From assembly GCA_964194935.1 (NCBI GenBank), contig CAXMOL010000104.1, positions 1 to 24,540 of the forward strand: a stretch of 24,540 bases of DNA, written 5' to 3'. Shown one piece after another: positions 7,612-14,051 of the stretch (position 1 is the first letter of the stretch; the number at the start of each line of letters is the position of its first letter). This DNA is from JACZWZ01 sp964194935. GTDB lineage: Bacteria; Actinomycetota; Acidimicrobiia; Spongiisociales; UBA11373. Position numbers and translations under genes: made by a program. The notes beneath the pieces were generated by a model. That model saw only the letters and a program-made list of their open reading frames with translations, was not told where the DNA came from and did not search any database.

Positions 7612-7660
7612 GTTTCGTGCCCGTTGCTGGAATGTGAACGTTGTGTTTCGAATAGCGAAC
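7612..7660 (-). promoter_or_regulatory. GlnR-like operator array between glnA and glnA2
   Basis: Read on the minus strand from 7660, five pentamers occur at exact 11-bp spacing, each separated by 6 nt: GTTCG (7660-7656), GAAAC (7649-7645), TTCAC (7638-7634), GCAAC (7627-7623) and GAAAC (7616-7612). The known actinomycete GlnR box is GTnAC-n6-GAAAC repeated with the same 11-bp phase. Two pentamers match GAAAC exactly and two differ by one base from their consensus. The array lies at about -41 to -89 from the proposed glnA2 start site (about 7701) and 44-92 bp upstream of the glnA start codon, a position suited to an activator serving both genes. Confidence 0.6.
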
Positions 7661-7665
7661 CACCC

Positions 7666-7694
7666 TTCTCAGAGCCAGGGTACGCCCGTACCAT
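7666..7694 (+). promoter_or_regulatory. Candidate glnA2 promoter
   Basis: TTCTCA (7666-7671) and TACCAT (7689-7694) are separated by 17 nt. The predicted start site, about 7701, coincides with CGGAGG (7701-7706), the Shine-Dalgarno for ATG 7713, giving a leader of about 12 nt. The promoter lies just downstream of the GlnR-like array. Confidence 0.45.
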
Positions 7695-7712
7695 GCCCGT
7701 CGGAGGTCACCC

Positions 7713-9041
7713 ATGGGCAAGCAAACCGAGTACGTACTGCGGACAGTCGAAGAGCGCGGCATCCGATTCATCAGACTGTGGTTCACCGATGTGCTCGGGT
7801 CTCTCAAGTCGTTTGCGATCACGCCGGCGGAACTCGAGACGGCCTTCGACGAGGGCATGCAGTTCGACGGATCGGCAATTGACGGTTTCTCACGCGTCCA
7901 AGAGGCCGACATGCTTGCTCATCCCGATCCAACGACGTTTCAAATCCTGCCGTGGCAGGACGACGACGCGGGCGTGGCTCGGATGTTCTGCGACCTCACC
8001 ACGCCCGATGGCGAGCCATTCGAAGGGGATCCTCGATCGGTGTTGAAACGTAACCTGGAGCGAGCGGCAGACCTCGGATATACCTTCTTCGTCGGACCTG
8101 AAGTTGAGTACTTCTATTTCGAAGATGACGGGCCGAAGCCAAAGGCGCTCGACCGAGGCGGCTACTTCGATCTGACACCACTCGACGTGGCCCAGGAGTA
8201 CCGGCGGCGAACGATCATGGCTCTCGAGAACCTCGGCATCCCGGTCGAGTCGTCACACCACGAGGTCTCACCCAGCCAGCACGAGATCGATCTCCGCTAC
8301 ACCGACGCGCTGACGATGGCCGACTCGCTAATGACGACCAGGCTCGCCGTAAAGGAAGTCGCCATGAAGAACGGCATCTACGCGACCTTTATGCCAAAGC
8401 CGGTCGAGGGCGTCGATGGAAGCGGTCTCCACCTCAACTTGTCTCTCTTCGAAGGAGACACCAATGCCTTCCACGAAACCGGTGGCGAATACGGGCTCTC
8501 CAAAGTGGCGCAAGGCTTCATCGCCGGATTGCTTCGCCACGGAACCGCAATCACGGCTCTCACCAACCAGTGGGTCAACAGCTACAAACGCCTGGTAAGC
8601 GGATACGACGCGCCCGTCTGGATCACCTGGGCCCGTAACAATCAATCCTCTCTGGTGAGAGTCCCCACGCCCAAGAAGGGCAAACCGACGAGCACGAGGA
8701 TCGAATACCGGTCACCCGATCCGGCCTGCAACCCATATCTGGCGTTTTCGGTGATCCTGGCCGCCGGTCTGGCTGGGATCGAGGGAAATTACGAACTCCC
8801 CGAGGAAGTCAGATCGGACGCCTCGGGTCTCAGCGGTGAGGAACGCGCCGCGGCCGGTATCAGTCGCATTCCGGGCAACCTCGCCGCGGCACTCGATGCC
8901 ATGGAATCGTCCGAACTGGTGGCCGGTGCTCTCGGCGAGCACCTGTTCGAATGGTTCCTCCGCAACAAGCGCAACGAGTGGGATCGATACCAGCGTCACG
9001 TGAGTCGCTACGAACTTGCCGAGTATCTGCCGATACTCTGA
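7713..9041 (+). CDS. glnA2: Glutamine synthetase type I, GSI-alpha / GlnA2-type
   Basis: 442 residues from ATG 7713 with CGGAGG 6 nt upstream. The N-terminus (V-L-R-T-V-E-E-R-G-I-R-F-I-R-L-W-F-T-D-V-L-G) closely follows actinobacterial GlnA2. GS motifs are present: F-D-G-S-A-I-D-G-F, the G-P-E-V-E-Y-F-Y-F active-site strand, S-S-H-H-E-V-S-P-S-Q-H-E-I-D, G-V-D-G-S-G-L-H-L-N, and a C-terminal R-I-E-Y-R-S-P-D-P. The GSI-beta insertion seen in the adjacent GlnA is absent, which places it in the GSI-alpha group. A Y-x-L-P element is kept near the C-terminus, but the N-L-Y-D-L-P-P context is not, so regulation by adenylylation is doubtful. The atypical regulator gene begins 6 nt after its stop and is probably co-transcribed. 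Confidence 0.95.
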   Translation: MGKQTEYVLRTVEERGIRFIRLWFTDVLGSLKSFAITPAELETAFDEGMQFDGSAIDGFSRVQEADMLAHPDPTTFQILPWQDDDAGVARMFCDLTTPDGEPFEGDPRSVLKRNLERAADLGYTFFVGPEVEYFYFEDDGPKPKALDRGGYFDLTPLDVAQEYRRRTIMALENLGIPVESSHHEVSPSQHEIDLRYTDALTMADSLMTTRLAVKEVAMKNGIYATFMPKPVEGVDGSGLHLNLSLFEGDTNAFHETGGEYGLSKVAQGFIAGLLRHGTAITALTNQWVNSYKRLVSGYDAPVWITWARNNQSSLVRVPTPKKGKPTSTRIEYRSPDPACNPYLAFSVILAAGLAGIEGNYELPEEVRSDASGLSGEERAAAGISRIPGNLAAALDAMESSELVAGALGEHLFEWFLRNKRNEWDRYQRHVSRYELAEYLPIL

Positions 9042-9047
9042 GCTGAC

Positions 9048-9692
9048 ATGTTCGCTGCAATACTCTCCAACGACCCGTCGCCGGGCCTCGACCAGGCGTT
9101 ACGCCGGGCCGGCGTACGGCCGATTCCGGTGCGAGATGCCACCGACATCGTCGACCAGGAACCTGATGAGGGATGGTCGCTCGCGGTAGTCGAATTCGCA
9201 GGAGATCCGACGATTGGGCTTGCCCTCGCCCGCCGGGTTCACGATGAAGGGATCGCGCCGGTACTCCTCTGCGCTCCCCGAACCGAGACCGCGATGCTCG
9301 CAGACGCCGTATGTGATGACTTCGTCCTCGTCCCCATTGATATCGACGAACTGACGCTGCGCATCACCAGGCTGATCCGCCGACACGACACCATCGCTGA
9401 CGAGGTCATCGTCTTCAAGGAGCTGTCGCTGAATCTCGCCACCTATCAGGCGACGTTGGGATCAGAGCCGATCGATCTCACTTTCATGGAGTACGAACTA
9501 CTCCGGTTCTTTGCCACTCATCCAACCCGGGTGTGGTCTCGCGAGCAGTTGTTGTCCCGGGTCTGGGGCTACGACTACTTCGGAGGCGCCCGCACCGTCG
9601 ACGTTCATGTCCGACGACTGCGAGCCAAACTCGGGGAGGAACGGGCTTCTTGGATCACCACAGTACGCAGCGTCGGTTACCGATTCGGCTAG
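9048..9692 (+). CDS. Atypical OmpR-family response regulator (GlnR-like candidate)
   Basis: 214 residues. The N-terminal half (about 1-110) has a receiver-like fold but lacks the phosphorylation chemistry. The usual phospho-Asp is Glu49 (A-V-V-E-F), the acidic pair near residue 9 is incomplete, and the conserved Lys before Pro is missing (L-V-P-I-D, 94-98). The C-terminal half (about 122-214) is a complete winged helix of the OmpR/PhoB type, with L-T-x-x-E-Y-E-L-L, S-R-E-Q-L-L-x-x-V-W-G-Y, R-T-V-D-V-H-V-R-R-L-R-x-K-L and V-R-S-V-G-Y-R-F. No sensor kinase is adjacent. GlnR, the nitrogen regulator of actinomycetes, is also an orphan OmpR-type protein with an incomplete phosphorylation pocket. 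The position behind glnA2 and the GlnR-like boxes at 7612-7660 make that role plausible but unproven. ATG follows TACTCT by 8 nt. Confidence 0.9.
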   Translation: MFAAILSNDPSPGLDQALRRAGVRPIPVRDATDIVDQEPDEGWSLAVVEFAGDPTIGLALARRVHDEGIAPVLLCAPRTETAMLADAVCDDFVLVPIDIDELTLRITRLIRRHDTIADEVIVFKELSLNLATYQATLGSEPIDLTFMEYELLRFFATHPTRVWSREQLLSRVWGYDYFGGARTVDVHVRRLRAKLGEERASWITTVRSVGYRFG

Positions 9693-9728
9693 CTGCGCAG
9701 ACCCTGGCGCCACACACCTGTCCTGAGG

Positions 9729-9734
9729 TACCGT
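9729..9734 (+). promoter_or_regulatory. Candidate leaderless -10 box (TACCGT) for the gene at 9741
   Basis: TACCGT ends exactly 6 nt before ATG 9741. GAGG lies 12 nt upstream, too far to serve well as a Shine-Dalgarno. Transcription would begin at the A of the start codon. Confidence 0.45.
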
Positions 9735-9740
9735 TCGTCC

Positions 9741-10076
9741 ATGGCAGATGACAACCCGATCAGCAGTGGGGACATGATTCGGCAGGCGCGCGAGGAACTC
9801 AATCTTCCCCTTCCGTCCGACCATCTCGAGGTCGACATGGAGGTCGAAGATCCGGGCGACGATCTCGCTCTGCTCGACGACGAGGACCCGATCGAGTTTC
9901 AGACGAGTCGACCGCGACGTCGACCTGCACAACGCGGACCGATCCCGAAGGATCCGTTTGCGGCGCGATCAGTCGAACAACCGAACCGGACCGCGATAGT
10001 CGCCGGGATAGTGATACTGCTCCTCGGATTCGGAGTCGCCGTCCTCGTATTCGCATCCGCGGCCTCACAGCCCTAA
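9741..10076 (+). CDS. Small tail-anchored membrane protein, unknown function
   Basis: 111 residues with no recognised family. Residues 1-55 are acidic and polar, with a D-M-I-R-Q-A-R-E-E-L-N-L helix near the start reminiscent of RodZ-type HTH N-termini but too short to call. Residues 56-72 are basic and Pro/Arg-rich. A single hydrophobic helix (about 83-106) is followed by only a few residues. This predicts a cytoplasmic protein held by a C-terminal anchor. It converges with the ALDH gene, leaving an 18-nt gap. Codon use and the clear upstream -10 support it being real. Confidence 0.65.
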   Translation: MADDNPISSGDMIRQAREELNLPLPSDHLEVDMEVEDPGDDLALLDDEDPIEFQTSRPRRRPAQRGPIPKDPFAARSVEQPNRTAIVAGIVILLLGFGVAVLVFASAASQP

Positions 10077-10094
10077 CCAGCGCCGCTTTTTGGA

Positions 10095-11615
10095 CTACCC
10101 GAATTCAATGCCTTGGGCGAGCGGGAGTTCCGAGCTCCAATTGATCGTGTTCGTCTGGCGCCGCATGTAGGCCTTCCAGGCGTCGGAACCCGACTCCCGA
10201 CCTCCGCCCGTCTCCTTCTCGCCGCCAAAGGCTCCACCGATCTCGGCTCCGGAGGTACCGATATTGACGTTGGCGATGCCACAGTCGGATCCTTCGTGGG
10301 ACAGGAACAGCTCGGCTGAACGCATGCTGTCGGTAAACACTGCTGAGGACAGGCCCTGCCGCACCCCGTTTTGGATCCGAATTGCATCGTGGACATCTTC
10401 GGCCTCGATCAGATACAGAACCGGAGCAAAAGTCTCCTCCTGCACGACATCGGCGTCCGCTGCTATCTCGATGATCGTCGGCTCGACAAAGTGGCCGCCG
10501 AGATCGTTCTCGACAGCCTTGCCGCCGGTCAACACCTTGCCCCCCTGCTTTTCGGCAACGTCGATCGCCGTGAGCATGTTGTTTACCGCTTGTTCGTTTA
10601 CGAGCGGGCCCATCAGGGTTGCCGGATCAAGCGGATCACCAATGCGCACCTGCTTGTAGGCCGCGACCAGGCGCTTGCTCACCTCTTCCTTGATCCCCTT
10701 TTCAACAATCAGTCGGCGGGTGCTGGTACATCGCTGCCCGGCAGTACCAACGGCACCGAACAGAACTGCCCGGGTCACCATCTCCAGGTCGGCGTCATCC
10801 AGGACGATGATCGCGTTGTTACCCCCCAGTTCGAGTAGCGAGCGGCCGAGGCGTTGGGCCACCGCGACCCCTACCTTCTCACCGACATTGCAGGAGCCGG
10901 TCGCTGAGATGAGCGGAACTCGACGATCATTGATGAGTCGATCGCCTACCTCGCTTCCACGCCCGACCAGCAGATTGAAGACACCTTCGAAGCCGGTCCC
11001 TGCCATCACCTCATGACAGATCTTGGTTACGGCAACCGCACTGAGCGGAGCCTGAGATGACGGCTTCCACACATTGGTGTCGCCACAGACGGCAGAGAGG
11101 AACGTGTTCCACGACCACACCGCTACCGGGAAGTTGAAGGCGCTGATCACGCCAATAACCCCGAGCGGATGCCACTGCTCGTACATGCGATGGCGCGGAC
11201 GCTCTGATGCCATCGTCAGTCCGTACAACTGCCGCGACACTCCTACGGCGAAGTCGGCGATGTCGATCATCTCCTGAACTTCACCCTCGCCCTCGGCGTG
11301 AATCTTGCCCATCTCGAGCGCGACAAGGGCGCCCAGCGCTTCCTTCTTCTCACGCAGGGCATTACCTATCAGTCGGACGTACTCGCCACGCTTCGGAGCC
11401 GGGAGCATGCGCCACTCAAGGAAGGTGTCTTCAGCCGAAGTGATGATCTTTTCGTAGTCGTCTTGGGAGCACTGACGGACACTGCCGAATACCTGGCGCG
11501 TCGTCGGGTTCTCTACTTCGATGACATCGCCGCTGGTCTCGAGCCAACCCCCGGCGTAGCCGCCGCTGTTGACATCCTCGAGTCCCAATGCAGCAAAGAT
11601 TTCATCCCTGGTCAT
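10095..11615 (-). CDS. Aldehyde dehydrogenase, ALDH7 (antiquitin / AmaB) type
   Basis: 506 residues from ATG 11615, with GAGGAG 7 nt upstream on the minus strand; the longer frame to 11642 lacks this. It is an NAD(P)-dependent aldehyde dehydrogenase with Asn161 (A-F-N-F-P), the general base Glu262 (L-E-L-G-G-N-N) and the nucleophile Cys296 (G-T-A-G-Q-R-C-T). The A-F-N-F-P start, the L-E-L-G-G-N-N-A motif and the C-terminal F-G-G-E-K-x-T-G-G-G-R-E-S-G-S-D-A-W-K are typical of ALDH7, whose bacterial members oxidise alpha-aminoadipate semialdehyde (piperideine-6-carboxylate) in lysine breakdown. Other lysine-catabolism genes are not in the window, so the substrate rests on the subfamily alone. 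ridA lies 76 nt upstream on the same strand and is probably co-transcribed. Confidence 0.93.
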   Translation of the reverse strand: MTRDEIFAALGLEDVNSGGYAGGWLETSGDVIEVENPTTRQVFGSVRQCSQDDYEKIITSAEDTFLEWRMLPAPKRGEYVRLIGNALREKKEALGALVALEMGKIHAEGEGEVQEMIDIADFAVGVSRQLYGLTMASERPRHRMYEQWHPLGVIGVISAFNFPVAVWSWNTFLSAVCGDTNVWKPSSQAPLSAVAVTKICHEVMAGTGFEGVFNLLVGRGSEVGDRLINDRRVPLISATGSCNVGEKVGVAVAQRLGRSLLELGGNNAIIVLDDADLEMVTRAVLFGAVGTAGQRCTSTRRLIVEKGIKEEVSKRLVAAYKQVRIGDPLDPATLMGPLVNEQAVNNMLTAIDVAEKQGGKVLTGGKAVENDLGGHFVEPTIIEIAADADVVQEETFAPVLYLIEAEDVHDAIRIQNGVRQGLSSAVFTDSMRSAELFLSHEGSDCGIANVNIGTSGAEIGGAFGGEKETGGGRESGSDAWKAYMRRQTNTINWSSELPLAQGIEFG

Positions 11616-11691
11616 TTGTGCTCCTCTCAGAGGGTCTGCCAAGGGCGGCCGCTCTCTTGAATAGATTGCTCTTCGCTGTACGGCTCATCGC

Positions 11692-12072
11692 TCAGCGCGC
11701 TGCAATGATTTCAATCTCTACCTGAAAACCGACCGGCAGGGCAGCAACCTGAACGGTGGACCGCGCCGGAGGCTCACCACTGAACGAACGCGCGTAGACC
11801 TCGTTTACCGTCGCAAAGTCGGCCATGTCGGCGAGGAAGATGGTCGTCTTGACGATGTCGTCATACCCGAGCCCTAGGTCACCAAGGATCGAGCCGATGT
11901 TCTTCATCGTCTGGGCAGCTTCGACTGCCACGTCGGCATCGACGCGGTCGCCGGTGGCGGGATCAAAGGCAACCTGACCAGACACGAATACGAATCCGTT
12001 GGCCTCAGTGGCGATCGAGTAAGGACCAACGGGCGCCGGACCGCTTGTGATCTTGGGGACTGACTTCGGCAT
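11692..12072 (-). CDS. ridA: RidA/YjgF/UK114 family reactive-intermediate deaminase
   Basis: 126 residues, the usual length. RidA trimers hydrolyse reactive enamine/imine intermediates released by PLP enzymes. The G-P-Y-S-I-A substrate loop (16-21), V-F-V-S-G-Q (28-33) and the catalytic Arg104 in P-P-A-R-S-T-V are all present, followed by a V-E-I-E-I-I-A C-terminus. ATG 12072 has GGGAG 8 nt upstream. It is the first gene of a probable ridA-ALDH pair; an enamine/imine deaminase beside an enzyme whose substrate cyclises to an imine is chemically sensible, though that connection is an inference. A TAGCCT box (12108-12103) is a candidate -10. Confidence 0.93.
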   Translation of the reverse strand: MPKSVPKITSGPAPVGPYSIATEANGFVFVSGQVAFDPATGDRVDADVAVEAAQTMKNIGSILGDLGLGYDDIVKTTIFLADMADFATVNEVYARSFSGEPPARSTVQVAALPVGFQVEIEIIAAR

Positions 12073-12195
12073 CCAATACTCCCTGTTGCGTGACAGCAGC
12101 GGAGGCTAACGGGGCTTACGTATGTGAGAACCGCCCAATGCGTAAACGACCTGGACAGGGCACACCGATTCGTGACTCCACGGAAGCCCCGAACG

Positions 12196-12230
12196 CGACT
12201 GAGCGACCCCGAATCGGGGTCGCTCAGTCG
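12196..12230 (-). terminator. Strong hairpin after erpA, probable terminator without U-tract
   Basis: A perfect inverted repeat with 17-bp arms (12196-12212 and 12214-12230) and a single central base; the folded form would be a stem of about 15 bp with a small GAATC loop. It begins 12 nt after the erpA stop codon (minus strand). No U-run follows, as in the U-less terminators proposed for actinobacteria. It may also block read-through in the other direction. Confidence 0.6.
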
Positions 12231-12242
12231 GAATTGTTCGAC

Positions 12243-12602
12243 TCAGCTGAAGGAGTTGCCGCACCCACAAGCCCGTTCTACGTTGGGGTTGTTGATGTGG
12301 AAACCGGCACCTTGCAGAGTGTCGCGGTAGTCGATCTCTGCGCCATTCACCTTGTCCATGCTCTGCGAGTCGACGACGAGGTTGACGCCATCGAAGGTGT
12401 TGATGATGTCGCCGTCATCGGTTTTGCTGTCGAGTTCGAGTTCATAGCTGAAGCCAGAGCAGCCTCCCGGACGGACCCCGAGGCGCAGCGCCATCTTGTC
12501 ATCGTCTTCGCGGGCAATGAGTTCCGCAACCTTCTCAGCCGCGGCCGAAGTCAGCGTCACCTTGGGAGCTGCGCTCGTGGGGGTGATCGAAATCGCCTGC
12601 AT
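12243..12602 (-). CDS. erpA: A-type iron-sulfur carrier / insertion protein (HesB/IscA/ErpA family)
   Basis: 119 residues. The three conserved cysteines are Cys48 (R-P-G-G-C-S-G-F-S-Y) and Cys112/Cys114 (C-G-C-G-N-S-F), the ligands used by A-type carriers to hold and pass on [2Fe-2S] or [4Fe-4S] clusters. N-N-P-N-V near the C-terminus also fits. ATG 12602 has GAGGAG 6 nt upstream. The promoter TTCCGA-N17-TACAAT lies just before. It is divergent from mrp, another Fe-S carrier, which supports a shared role in cluster delivery. ErpA versus IscA cannot be decided from the sequence alone; ErpA-type is the usual single copy in actinobacteria. Confidence 0.93.
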   Translation of the reverse strand: MQAISITPTSAAPKVTLTSAAAEKVAELIAREDDDKMALRLGVRPGGCSGFSYELELDSKTDDGDIINTFDGVNLVVDSQSMDKVNGAEIDYRDTLQGAGFHINNPNVERACGCGNSFS

Positions 12603-12631
12603 TCGTACTCCTCGTCCGTGGTCGGGATGCG

Positions 12632-12660
12632 ATTGTACCGATCACAACGCCCTATCGGAA
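12632..12660 (-). promoter_or_regulatory. Candidate erpA promoter
   Basis: On the minus strand TTCCGA (12660-12655) is followed after 17 nt by TACAAT (12637-12632), a near-ideal -10. The predicted start site is near 12625, giving a leader of about 23 nt that contains GAGGAG. Confidence 0.5.
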
Positions 12661-12669
12661 GGGCTTGTT

Positions 12670-12681
12670 CCGGTATACCGG
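12670..12681. promoter_or_regulatory. Perfect 12-bp palindrome between erpA and mrp
   Basis: CCGGTATACCGG is its own reverse complement. It lies upstream of the erpA -35 and over the expected -35 region of mrp, a good place for an operator that controls both divergent genes. The binding protein is unknown. Confidence 0.4.
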
Positions 12682-12691
12682 GGCCCATCAC

Positions 12692-12697
12692 TACGGT
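12692..12697 (+). promoter_or_regulatory. Candidate leaderless -10 box (TACGGT) for mrp
   Basis: TACGGT ends exactly 6 nt before ATG 12704, placing the likely transcription start at the start codon. TTCCGG 18 nt upstream (12668-12673) is a possible -35. A weak GGTGAG overlaps the box, so a short leader cannot be excluded. Confidence 0.45.
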
Positions 12698-12703
12698 GAG
12701 CCC

Positions 12704-13879
12704 ATGACCGCCAAAGTGACCGTGACCGATGTCGAATCGGCTCTGCGCGGGGTTGTCGACCCTGAACTCGGCGCCGATGTCGTTGAGTTGGGAATGGTAC
12801 GGGACATCTCCATAACCGACGGCGTTGCCAACGTTGGGATTGCGCTGACGATCGCCGCCTGCCCGATGCGGGATCAAATCGAAGGTGACGTCATCCGCAA
12901 GGTCACTGCCCTGCCGGGGATCGATCGGACCCAGGTTCACGTAACCGCCATGACTGAGAGTCAGCGAGCGGAGTTGATGTCGGTGGCACGACGTACCGCT
13001 CGCGACAGTGCTGCCCCGACAATGGTCAATCCTCTGACTCGCGTGATCGCCATCGGATCTGGCAAAGGAGGCGTCGGCAAGTCGTCGGTCACCGTAAACC
13101 TGGCCATTGCGTTGCGCCGGGCCGGATTCCAGGTCGGCTTGCTAGACGCCGACATCTGGGGTTTCTCGATTCCGCGCATGCTGGGAATAGAGGGTCGACT
13201 GGAAGCCGACGACGATCGAAAGATACGTCCGGCGCAGGCAAGCGGCATTCACGTCGTATCCACCGGCTTGCTCATAGATGACGAAGAAACGGCACTCATG
13301 TGGCGGGGGCTGATGCTCTCCAAAGCCGTCGAGCAGTTCCTGCATGATGTCTCGTGGCCATCAGATCTGGATTACTTGCTCATCGATATGCCTCCTGGGA
13401 CAGGAGATGTCCAGATGGCGCTGGCCCGACTCCTCCCCCAGGCCGAGATGGTCGTCGTCACAACACCACAGAAGGCCGCACAGAAGGTGGCAGCCCGAGT
13501 CGCCGACATGGCGCGGCGGTCCTACCTACCTGTGGTGGGCGTCATTGAGAACATGGCTGGCTTTACCGCAGACGACGGGACCCATTACGACCTGTTCGGG
13601 TCCGGTGGTGGAGCCGAATTGGCAGCAGACCTGGGCGTTCCACTTATTTCCCAGATTCCTCTTGATCCGCTGGTCGTCGGCGGCGGTGACGAAGGGGCCC
13701 CGGTGGCTGCCGAGCATCCCGAATCTCCGTCAGGCGCCGCCTTCATAAAGGCAGCGGCCCGAATCATCGAGTTGGTTCCCCCTGCCGCGGACGAGACCTG
13801 CACCGCACGGATCGCAGTTCTCATGGAGCAGCTGGAGAGTCGCCAGTCGCCAGTCTCCAGTCCCCAGTCAGAGGACTGA
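12704..13879 (+). CDS. mrp: Mrp/ApbC/NBP35-family P-loop ATPase, Fe-S cluster carrier
   Basis: 391 residues. An N-terminal MIP18/DUF59 domain (about 5-85, with A-C-P-M at 52-55) is followed by a ParA/MinD-type ATPase domain. Walker A is G-S-G-K-G-G-V-G-K-S-S (118-128), then L-L-D-A-D-I-W-G (147-154) and D-M-P-P-G-T-G-D (228-235). Mrp dimers bind and transfer [4Fe-4S] clusters. The C-P-x-C motif common in ApbC/Nbp35 after I-E-N-M is absent; residues 281-298 read I-E-N-M-A-G-F-T-A-D-D-G-T-H-Y-D-L-F. The last 12-14 residues (Ser/Gln/Pro-rich) are encoded by a heptamer repeat and look like a recent extension. It is divergent from erpA. ATG 12704 was chosen over the open frame from 12665 because of the -10 box and domain length. 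Confidence 0.94.
   Translation: MTAKVTVTDVESALRGVVDPELGADVVELGMVRDISITDGVANVGIALTIAACPMRDQIEGDVIRKVTALPGIDRTQVHVTAMTESQRAELMSVARRTARDSAAPTMVNPLTRVIAIGSGKGGVGKSSVTVNLAIALRRAGFQVGLLDADIWGFSIPRMLGIEGRLEADDDRKIRPAQASGIHVVSTGLLIDDEETALMWRGLMLSKAVEQFLHDVSWPSDLDYLLIDMPPGTGDVQMALARLLPQAEMVVVTTPQKAAQKVAARVADMARRSYLPVVGVIENMAGFTADDGTHYDLFGSGGGAELAADLGVPLISQIPLDPLVVGGGDEGAPVAAEHPESPSGAAFIKAAARIIELVPPAADETCTARIAVLMEQLESRQSPVSSPQSED
13839..13869 (+). repeat. Heptamer tandem repeat (GTCNCCA) at the 3' end of mrp
   Basis: Four copies of a 7-bp unit, GTCGCCA, GTCGCCA, GTCTCCA and GTCCCCA, plus a partial GTC. It lies in the last codons of mrp, 8 nt before the stop. Related GAGTCGG/GAGTCG words continue just after the stop (13886-13898), so the repeat seems to be intergenic material read into the gene. 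Confidence 0.8.
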
Positions 13880-13910
13880 TCGCCGGAGTCGGGAGTCGTT
13901 TCATCTTCGT

Positions 13911-14042
13911 TCTCCCCCCTCAGGGGGGAGTCCCGATTGAGCGAAGCGAATGAGGGAAGGGGGGTCTCTGCTTGTTGAACCCAGGGAGCGCGACCCCCCC
14001 CGTCACCGCCTGCGGCGGTGCCACCTCCCCCTGAGGGGGAGG
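13911..14042. repeat. REP/BIME-like composite palindromic element
   Basis: This fills most of the gap between the convergent mrp and M23 genes. It contains CTCCCCCC-TCA-GGGGGGAG (13912-13930), CACCGCC-TGC-GGCGGTG (14004-14020) and CCTCCCCC-TGA-GGGGGAGG (14024-14042), all perfect hairpins. In addition GGGGGGTC (13959-13966) pairs with GACCCCCC (13992-13999). The two outer hairpins bound the unit symmetrically. The C/G runs with 'gagcgaagcgaatga' between them are typical of dispersed bacterial REP-like intergenic repeats. It may also stop transcription from both sides. No coding capacity was found. Confidence 0.7.
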
Positions 14043-14051
14043 AACAGCGAC

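Noticed and set aside
12090..12707. 205-residue plus-strand frame over erpA
   Set aside because: It is antisense to a clear A-type carrier gene and crosses the 35-bp hairpin; no family resemblance.
13912..14042. CRISPR-like repeat
   Set aside because: The palindromes are different from each other and have no regular spacers.
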